NCBI GenBank assembly: GCA_017394885.1
Contig: JAFPWO010000010.1
Coordinates: forward strand, 88,010 to 152,009
Direction: 5' to 3'
Source: Lachnospiraceae bacterium
GTDB lineage: Bacteria > Bacillota > Clostridia > Lachnospirales > Lachnospiraceae
DNA length: 64,000 bases
Positions 57,368-64,000 of this stretch are shown here, piece by piece. The position numbers and the translations under genes were made by a program. Below the pieces are notes generated by a model. The model saw only the letters and a list, made by a program, of their open reading frames with translations. It had not been told where the DNA came from and did not search any database. The first letter of the stretch is position 1, and each line of letters opens with the position of its first letter.

Positions 57368-57934
57368 TTACATCAGTTCTTTTCCGGCGCCCCAGGCGTC
57401 GCCTGCCTTCTCACCGGTGGTGAAGTATTTATTGCGGAACTGGTTGAAGGTCAGCGCGTCCAGGCGGTGCACGCAGATCTTGCCGTCTTCCTTCAGGATG
57501 CGTTCATCCGCCAGGGTTCCCACGACCTTTACGATAAAGCAGTGCAGGTTGGCGCCGTCGATTTCTTCCAGCAGCTCACACTCCATGGTGAGCGGGAACT
57601 CTTCGATCACCGGGGCGTTGACCAGATTGCTCTTCACCGCGGTCAGGCCGCTGCGTTCGAACTTATCTGCCATATCATTTCCGGAAGCGATCCCGAAATA
57701 ATCCGCCTCCTTCATGTGGGCGGCGTCTGCCAGCGCGACCGTGCAGGCGCCGGTGAGGCGCAGGTTCTTCGCGGTTTTATGGCGGGCGCTCAGGCACAGC
57801 ACCAGCTTATCCGAGCTGCACTGCGTGCCCCAGGCGGCGTTCATCACGTCCACGGTCCCGTTCTCGTCGTAGGTGGCGACCATCAGCACCGGCATGGGGT
57901 AGATGGCGGCTTTTATATTGATGCTTTTCTTCAT
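57368..57934 (-). CDS. Flavin reductase-like (flavoredoxin) protein
   Basis: A 188-residue protein with the FMN-binding split-barrel fold: MPVLMVATYDENGTVDVMNAAWGTQCSSDKLVLCLSARHKTAKNLRLTGACTVALADAAHMKEADYFG, typical of flavoredoxins. It binds FMN and transfers electrons, perhaps reducing small molecules. It is convergent with ribU, an interesting but perhaps fortuitous flavin link. A weak GGAGACT site precedes the ATG. Confidence 0.9.
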   Translation of the reverse strand: MKKSINIKAAIYPMPVLMVATYDENGTVDVMNAAWGTQCSSDKLVLCLSARHKTAKNLRLTGACTVALADAAHMKEADYFGIASGNDMADKFERSGLTAVKSNLVNAPVIEEFPLTMECELLEEIDGANLHCFIVKVVGTLADERILKEDGKICVHRLDALTFNQFRNKYFTTGEKAGDAWGAGKELM

Positions 57935-58018
57935 GGGTATAGTCTCCTTTACTTAAATGATAAATACAGTATAACGGAGACGCGGAAGAAAAACAATGAA
58001 AAAAGCGGGAGTCTGGCC

Positions 58019-61000
58019 TCAGAATGACAAAGTCACGTGTTTTCCCAGGCTGTCCATGCCGATGTCGATATCATACAGGTACAGGCCGTCTTCTTTCGGG
58101 GCAATGACCCAGGCCGACCCCCACCCGGCTGCATTATTCCGGGCCAGGCGCTGCGGCACCCAGACGAAATCCGACAGGTCGATCCGGCTCTCCCGCAGCG
58201 ACACCGCATACGTCGATCCATCCCGGTAATCCACCCAGAAACGGAGGAAGGCTTCCGTCTCCTTTTTCACGCAGACCGCCAGATTCCTCTGCGAAGACGA
58301 TACGGACAGAATATCCCCGGTCAGCCCCTGATAATTCGTCAGCCACAGATCCGTCCCGTTTACAATCTCCCACTTCCCATAGTCCGAGAGCCGGCTCTGA
58401 TAGCCTTCCTGCGCAGGTTCAAAGACCGATCTTCCCGGCTTTCCGCCGGAATAAGGGACGACCAGATTGTAAGGAAGGGAAGGATCCGTGGTCAGAAGGA
58501 CACCGATCCCGATATCAGCATGGCACGCGTAGATCAGCACGTCCAGGATCTGCTCCGCGCGGATCCCGTCCGGCAGCGCGGCAAAAGCTGTCTCTGGCGC
58601 CTCTTCCTGCAGCGGGAAGAAATATACCCCTTCCGAATCCAGCAGGATCACCGCATTCTGGTCCGCGGCGATCCGCTGCGGATCCTTGCAGAAGGAAAGA
58701 TCCAGCGTATGCAGGCTGCTGTCTTCTGTCTGCCATACCAGGCGCCGGTTCAGATGATCCAGAAGGACCAGCGTGCCGTCAATTACCGTATTGCCGGGGA
58801 TAAAGCAGAAATCGCAGATCCCGTCCTCTTCCGTGTAGAGCGGCTTTCCATCCACCACAACCGGAATCGACAGACGGGCATACGGTTCCTCCTGCGTTCC
58901 TCCTGACGAACGCTCCGCTCCTTCCAGCGGGATCCGGGTGAGCGCTGCCTCCTGACGGCTGCCGGAACCGTCCCGGTCCTTCAGGGCCTCATACACCCCG
59001 GCCCACTTGGTCTCCCGGCTGCGGATCGCAAAATCTGCCCTGGCCGAAATATAATCATTGATCCCGAAGGGAGATATGCTGAGACTGTCCCGGAAGCGCA
59101 GCGTCCGCCCGTCCGGCGTCAGATAAAAGCTCTGGATCGGGGATGCTTCCTCAAAGCTCTCCTTCTTCGCGTTGATCACCGTGATCCGAAGCGCGCCTTC
59201 GGTCAGCTCGTCTTTATCGAATTCGGTCATCCATTCCGTGCTTCTCTGCCAGTTGATCTCCGGGTCGTCGAAAAGCTGCAGCAGCGGAAGGATATCCTCT
59301 CCGGAGAGAATGAATTTCTCTCCGTCCGACTCCACTTTTGCCTGCCAGTAATTTTCCCGCGGCTCGGACAGCGCTTCCGGCGCATAGAGAGTCAGCGGCG
59401 GGCCGCTTTCCATGTTGCGGATGGCGATCGCCAGCAGATGCATCCAGGCTTCTTCCGGCAGCGGCTCCGCTGTGATGCTGTCCCAGCCGTCTTCGCCCCA
59501 GGAGGGCTCATCATTCGGGGACGCACCCGTAAAATGCAGCAGATATCCGTCTGACCGCAGCGCAAAAATGTCCTCTTCTCCGTCCGGCTTTTCCAGATAG
59601 AACCAGGCGAGCAGCGAATGATTCGTATCATTGATCAGATCTGACGGGACAACGTCACGGTACGGCCGGCGGGCGATCGCTTCATACACATACGCGAATT
59701 CATCCAGCCGCGGGATCCGGCTGCAGAAGGCCGCGGTATTGGTGAAGATACCGTTGACTGCCGCCCGGATGCGCTCCGGCTGCGGGTTTTCCGTGCTGTC
59801 CGCGCTTAAGGAAAAGCGGTAATAGCTCAGCGTATCCCAATCGGTATCCACCGCTGTACAGACCAGGCGGATATCCGTGGTTCCTTCTTCCACGGCCGCG
59901 TAGTATTCTTCCCTTGTTATCTTGTTTCCTTCCGGCAGCGTGCGCGGGAATTCGTCAGACAGATAGTCGTAGGGGCTCACAGCTTCATACGAGACCTGTG
60001 TCGGCTCCGCGGACGGTTCCGTAGATTCTGAAGGCTCTGCCTCGCTCTTCGTCTCCGGTTCCGCAGTCGCCGTGCCCTCCTTTGCCGTCTCCGAAGGATC
60101 TGCCGCGCTTTCCTTCCGGTCGGTCAGCGCGCAGCCGGCCGCGACAAGGCTGATCACCAGCGCGCTGACGATGAGCCAGAAAGCCGGTTTCTTATAGCTC
60201 AGCACCGAGCGGATGCGGGTGCGGACATTCGTCTCTCCGAAAGCCAGCGGGCAGGCGCTGATCACATGCCGCGGCATGCTGCAGTTCACCAGAGCGAAGG
60301 AATAGGCTTTGCGGTACTCCGCGTTTTCTTCCTTCACCACCTTTTCGTCGCAGGCGGTCTCGATATCGCGGCAGAGCAGCACGTAGCCCAGCCAGAACAG
60401 AGGATTGAACCAGTAGACCGTCAGCAGGAGAAAGCCCAGCGGCTTCCAGATATGGTCTCCTCTTTTCAGATGCGCCTTCTCGTGCGCCAGCACGTACTGC
60501 TCATCCGCCGGCGAAAGCGCCGCGGGCAGATAGATGCGCGGGCGGATCAGTCCTAAGATAAAGGGCGAGCCGACGTTTTCGCTGCGGTATACCTTTTTTT
60601 CCCGCAGCCGGGCGTCTTTTATCTGCCGGCGGATGCGCAGGAAGCTGCCGATCATGTAGCCCAGCATGAGGACGGCGCCGGCTGCCCAGATGCGGGCCAG
60701 ATGCGGCATGAGATCCGTGCCCACGGTACGCGGCGCGGCCTGTGTCTCGCGGCTCACCACCACGTAATGATCGCCGGCCTCGTCCTTCTGCACGGGCAGC
60801 TGCGGGTTCTGCCGGCGGATCTCGCTGTAAGCCGGCTCCGCTTCGCGCACGGTCTGCACCATCTCCACGGGGCGTTCGGCCAGTCGTTCCACGGTCTGCC
60901 CGCTGCCCACCGCCTGCGGCACCATGGAGACCGTACTCTTCGGAAGCGCCGGCACCAGCAGGCGCAGCGCCACCAGGGCCCAGAGGCTCACGATCAGCAC

Positions 61001-61108
61001 GCCCGGGGCTTTTATTTTTTTCAGGAAGAAGCGCAGCAGGATCACCGCCGCCAGCACGATGCTCGCGGAGAGACTGAGCTTCAGCAGCGTCAAGAACAAA
61101 GCGGTCAT
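58019..61108 (-). CDS. M56 (BlaR1-type) membrane metallopeptidase sensor with large extracellular domain
   Basis: A 1029-residue protein. Residues 1-330: membrane helices plus an M56 peptidase domain with HEKAH (209-213, zinc) and LLCRDIETACDEKVV (metal Glu250). A fourth span (about 310-330, FWLIVSALVISLVAAGCA) is followed by an acidic Thr/Glu linker and a C-terminal about 650-residue extracellular region. This region is not the penicillin-binding sensor of BlaR1; it has repeated segments such as YDYLSDEFPRTL and a last part resembling beta-propeller-like repeats (LVLLDHLNRRLVWQTEDSSLHTLD). It would sense a wall or envelope signal and cleave the BlaI-like repressor. It overlaps blaI by 4 bp. 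Confidence 0.88.
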   Translation of the reverse strand: MTALFLTLLKLSLSASIVLAAVILLRFFLKKIKAPGVLIVSLWALVALRLLVPALPKSTVSMVPQAVGSGQTVERLAERPVEMVQTVREAEPAYSEIRRQNPQLPVQKDEAGDHYVVVSRETQAAPRTVGTDLMPHLARIWAAGAVLMLGYMIGSFLRIRRQIKDARLREKKVYRSENVGSPFILGLIRPRIYLPAALSPADEQYVLAHEKAHLKRGDHIWKPLGFLLLTVYWFNPLFWLGYVLLCRDIETACDEKVVKEENAEYRKAYSFALVNCSMPRHVISACPLAFGETNVRTRIRSVLSYKKPAFWLIVSALVISLVAAGCALTDRKESAADPSETAKEGTATAEPETKSEAEPSESTEPSAEPTQVSYEAVSPYDYLSDEFPRTLPEGNKITREEYYAAVEEGTTDIRLVCTAVDTDWDTLSYYRFSLSADSTENPQPERIRAAVNGIFTNTAAFCSRIPRLDEFAYVYEAIARRPYRDVVPSDLINDTNHSLLAWFYLEKPDGEEDIFALRSDGYLLHFTGASPNDEPSWGEDGWDSITAEPLPEEAWMHLLAIAIRNMESGPPLTLYAPEALSEPRENYWQAKVESDGEKFILSGEDILPLLQLFDDPEINWQRSTEWMTEFDKDELTEGALRITVINAKKESFEEASPIQSFYLTPDGRTLRFRDSLSISPFGINDYISARADFAIRSRETKWAGVYEALKDRDGSGSRQEAALTRIPLEGAERSSGGTQEEPYARLSIPVVVDGKPLYTEEDGICDFCFIPGNTVIDGTLVLLDHLNRRLVWQTEDSSLHTLDLSFCKDPQRIAADQNAVILLDSEGVYFFPLQEEAPETAFAALPDGIRAEQILDVLIYACHADIGIGVLLTTDPSLPYNLVVPYSGGKPGRSVFEPAQEGYQSRLSDYGKWEIVNGTDLWLTNYQGLTGDILSVSSSQRNLAVCVKKETEAFLRFWVDYRDGSTYAVSLRESRIDLSDFVWVPQRLARNNAAGWGSAWVIAPKEDGLYLYDIDIGMDSLGKHVTLSF

Positions 61109-61476
61109 GCCCGGCCTCCTTCCTCATATTCCTCGATCATTTTCCGCAGGCTCGCCGCTTCCTCCTCCGTCAGCCGCCGCCCGTCCGTAAACGCGTTCAG
61201 GAAGGCCGGGAGCGACCCGCCGAAGTGCAGTTCCACAAAATCCCGGCTCTCCGCTTTCCGGACGCTCTCCCGCGGGACCATCGACGTCACGGTGCTGTTA
61301 TCGATACGGAAAAGGCCCCGTTCGCAGAGCTTCTTTAATACGGTATAGGTCGTGGTCCTCTTCCAGCCCAGCTCTTTTTCGCACGCGCTGACAAGCTCCC
61401 GGGTGCTGAGCGGTTCCTTCGCCCAGATGATATCCGCAAAGCGCGTCTCCATCCGGCCGAGACGGTATTCCTTCAT
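61105..61476 (-). CDS. BlaI/MecI/CopY-family repressor
   Basis: A 123-residue protein MKEYRLGRMETRFADIIWAKEPLSTRELVSACEKELGWKRTTTYTVLKKLCERGLFRIDN, the winged helix of BlaI, with a C-terminal dimerisation helix region (VRKAESRDFVELHFGGSLPAFLNAFTD). It binds the two TGTCTAT...ATAGACA palindromes upstream and is presumably cleaved when the M56 sensor is activated. Co-transcribed with it, the stop and start codons overlapping as ATGA. Confidence 0.94.
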   Translation of the reverse strand: MKEYRLGRMETRFADIIWAKEPLSTRELVSACEKELGWKRTTTYTVLKKLCERGLFRIDNSTVTSMVPRESVRKAESRDFVELHFGGSLPAFLNAFTDGRRLTEEEAASLRKMIEEYEEGGRA

Positions 61477-61490
61477 TTCTCACGCCTCCT

Positions 61491-61508
61491 TGTCTATTGC
61501 GATAGACA
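61491..61508. promoter_or_regulatory. BlaI-type operator 1
   Basis: TGTCTATTGCGATAGACA, a near-perfect palindrome with the GTCTAT/ATAGAC half-sites of BlaI-family boxes, just upstream of the blaI ribosome binding site, downstream of the -10. Confidence 0.88.
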
Positions 61509-61521
61509 TCTCTCTGGCGTC

Positions 61522-61550
61522 AGTCTATCACGATAGACACTCCCTGTCAA
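61522..61550 (-). promoter_or_regulatory. Promoter of the blaI-M56 operon with operator 2
   Basis: On the minus strand TTGACA (61545-61550), 17 bp, TAGACT (61522-61527). The second palindrome AGTCTATCACGATAGACA (61522-61539) covers the -10 box and spacer, so repressor binding would block polymerase. Confidence 0.88.
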
Positions 61551-61566
61551 GCGTTTTCCAAAAGAA

Positions 61567-61599
61567 AAAGAGGCGGCAGCTTTTCACTGTCGCCTCTTT
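61567..61599 (-). terminator. Terminator of the opp operon
   Basis: AAAGAGGCG (61567-61575) pairs with CGCCTCTTT (61591-61599), followed on the minus strand by TTTTTCTTT. Confidence 0.85.
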
Positions 61600-61614
61600 C
61601 ACCTCTCTGCAGGC

Positions 61615-61806
61615 TTACTTGGTAAAGATCAGGAGCGTGACCAGGATGATCACCCCGATGAGGAGCAGGCACGGGATCGCGATCGTGACGATCCCGGCGA
61701 TCCACATCGCGAATTCATCGCTTTTATCCACCGGGGCCTCATCCACGATGGCATCCTTCTTCGGATCCCAGTACTCTTCTATCGGTTCCTGTTTTTTCTC
61801 TTCCAT
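61615..61806 (-). CDS. Small single-span membrane protein
   Basis: A 63-residue protein MEEKKQEPIEEYWDPKKDAIVDEAPVDKSDEFAMWIAGIVTIAIPCLLLIGVIILVTLLIFTK: acidic cytoplasmic N-terminus and one C-terminal helix (about 33-62). TAAGGAGATCC precedes the ATG. It follows the OppF-like gene by 8 bp, so it belongs to the peptide transporter operon. I do not recognise it; it may assist assembly of the transporter (inference from context). Confidence 0.7.
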   Translation of the reverse strand: MEEKKQEPIEEYWDPKKDAIVDEAPVDKSDEFAMWIAGIVTIAIPCLLLIGVIILVTLLIFTK

Positions 61807-63384
61807 GGATCTCCTTACAGATTCATCTTCGACGTTTTCACCTCGAACAGGTAGTTCTTGTTCTCATCCAGCTTGCGCTCCGGATAATGGCAGGCGCAGA
61901 AGTGGTTCGGTTCGACCTCCACCAGCGGCGGCGAGACGCGTTTGCACTTCTCGGTCGCCATGTAGCAGCGGGTACAGAATTTGCATCCGGGCGGCGGGTT
62001 GACCGGGCTCGGGACCGTGCCTTCCAACACGATGCGTTCCTTGTCCTTGGAGCCTTCTTCCGTGGTCGGGATCGAGCTTAACAGCGCTACCGTGTACGGA
62101 TGTCTCGGATCATCGAACATGGCCTTCTTATCGGCCAGCTCCACGATATTGCCCAGGTACATGACCGCGATACGGTCGGAAATGAATTTAACGACGGACA
62201 GGTCATGCGAGATGAACATGTAGGTCAGCTTGTTCTTTTCCTTCAGTTCCTGCAGCAGGTTGATAATCTGCGACTGGATGGACACGTCCAGCGCGGATAC
62301 GCACTCATCGCAGACGATGAACTTCGGCTGCACGGCCAGCGCACGCGCGATGCAGATACGCTGCCGCTGACCGCCGGAGAACTGGTGCGGGAAGCGGTGG
62401 AGCATGTATTCCTGCAGACCGGAGTCTTCCATGGTCTTCACGATGTACTCACGCATCTTGGCGGAGCCGTGGCGGAAGAAGTGGTGCGTGACCAGGCCTT
62501 CTTCAATGATCTGGCCGACTGTGAAACGCGGGTTCAGGCTGGAGTACGGGTCCTGAAAAATGATCTGCAGGTCCTTGCGGAGGTTCCGCATCTCGGAGTA
62601 TTTGAGGCGGGCCAGGTCGATGCCGTTGTCCCGCATGGCCTCGTACTTGTCGAACTCGGGATCGCCGGCATACTTGGCGCGGACGGCTTCAAGCTTCTGC
62701 TCAAGGTCGGCGATGGGACCGTCATACTCCGCGGCCTTGGCTTCCAGCTCCTTGAGCTTGGCTTTCGCGCTTTCTTCTTTCCGGGCCAGCCCGGCTTTCT
62801 TGTTCTCTTCCGCTTCTTCGACGGCCTGCTCAAAATGCTCTACGTCCAGCCGGGCCTTGCGCACGTCCAGAAGGATGGCGTTCTGCTTTTTGTGGGTCTC
62901 ATACAGCTCCAGCAGCAGCTTCATGCCTTCCTTGTCATCCTTGACGTAGAAGCCGCCGATGATCTTGACCAGGTTGCTCAGGTCTGTTTCGGATTCGCAG
63001 CGGGCGATATTCGCGCTCTGCAGCAGATAGAAGTCCGCCGCGTCCTCGCCGCCGGCTTCTTCCACTTTCTTTTCCAGTTCTCTCGCCTTTTCCAGCGATT
63101 TCTTTAACTTGTCACGGTATTTTCCTTCGTTGCGGATCGTATCTTCCACATAGGAAGGAGTCAATTCATCCAGCGTGGTCCCATAGTACAGGGTGCAGCC
63201 CGCGGTCTGCGGATACAGCTGCAGCAGCACACGGCCGAGCGTGGACTTTCCGCAGCCGGATTCGCCTACGATACCCAGGGTCTCGCCTTCGTAGATATCC
63301 AGGGTGATATCCTCATTGGCGCGCACATACAGCTGCTTCTTCTGGAAAATGGAGGTCTTCGCAACCGGGAAGTATTTCTTCAGG

Positions 63385-64000
<616 letters not shown>

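Overview
The window looks like a moderately high-GC chromosome of a Gram-positive anaerobe in the class Clostridia (Lachnospiraceae/Oscillospiraceae-like). The basis is SIGMA-A promoters with 17-bp spacers, strong AGGAGG ribosome binding sites, a T-box in front of ileS, a CIRCE operator in front of hsp20, the GlgC/GlgD pair, an FMN riboswitch in front of ribU, and a BlaI/M56 pair. No species can be named from the sequence alone.

Layout. 1-1250: rpmG-secE-nusG-rplK (minus strand, rplK runs off the left edge). 1276-5436: a Nudix hydrolase, CIRCE-controlled hsp20, a TrkA-C membrane protein, diaminopropionate ammonia-lyase and an EamA transporter. 5529-13537: glmS, a DUF6056-type membrane protein, and a compact tsaE-tsaB-rimI-rnz-tsaD run (t6A tRNA modification plus tRNA 3' processing) behind a sugar nucleotidyltransferase. 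13763-19679: a VanW/PASTA cell-wall protein, DegV, HPF and an NlpC/P60 hydrolase. 19958-30773: a T-box(Ile)-led run ileS-glgP-valS-rhomboid-M18 aminopeptidase, with a palindromic interspersed repeat between glgP and valS. 30836-39929: an AEC transporter, two envelope proteins, a DAACS symporter with an extra N-terminal domain, aminopeptidase P, an ArsR regulator and glgD/glgC. 40153-40721: a small toxin-antitoxin pair, then tRNA-Thr(GGT).

40839-51551 is an integrated element of about 10.7 kb, bounded by a perfect 50-bp direct repeat of the 3' part of tRNA-Thr. A tyrosine integrase and a repressor face right; a leftward run carries small phage regulators, an AlpA-like excisionase, a DUF6291-type replication-region protein, an ArpU-like sigma-region protein, an HNH nuclease and unknown proteins. 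No capsid, tail or terminase gene is seen, so it resembles a phage satellite (PICI-like) or a reduced prophage. Its left end carries the most interesting cargo: a 505-residue TnpB/Cas12-like protein with an intact RuvC D-E-D triad but no zinc-ribbon cysteines. It is followed on the same strand by a structured 195-nt gap and a three-repeat, two-spacer mini-CRISPR array. No adaptation genes or TnpA are present. I read this as a miniature type V-like system, or a TnpB-to-Cas12 intermediate, carried by a mobile element.

51718-64000: an orphan small gene, an MqsR-like toxin with an MqsA-Panacea antitoxin, a partner-switching cluster (STAS, RsbW-like ATPase, STAS-kinase fusion), FMN riboswitch-ribU and a flavin reductase, a BlaI/M56 sensor pair with two operators, and an oligopeptide ABC transporter operon whose OppF carries a large coiled-coil insertion (oppD runs off the right edge).
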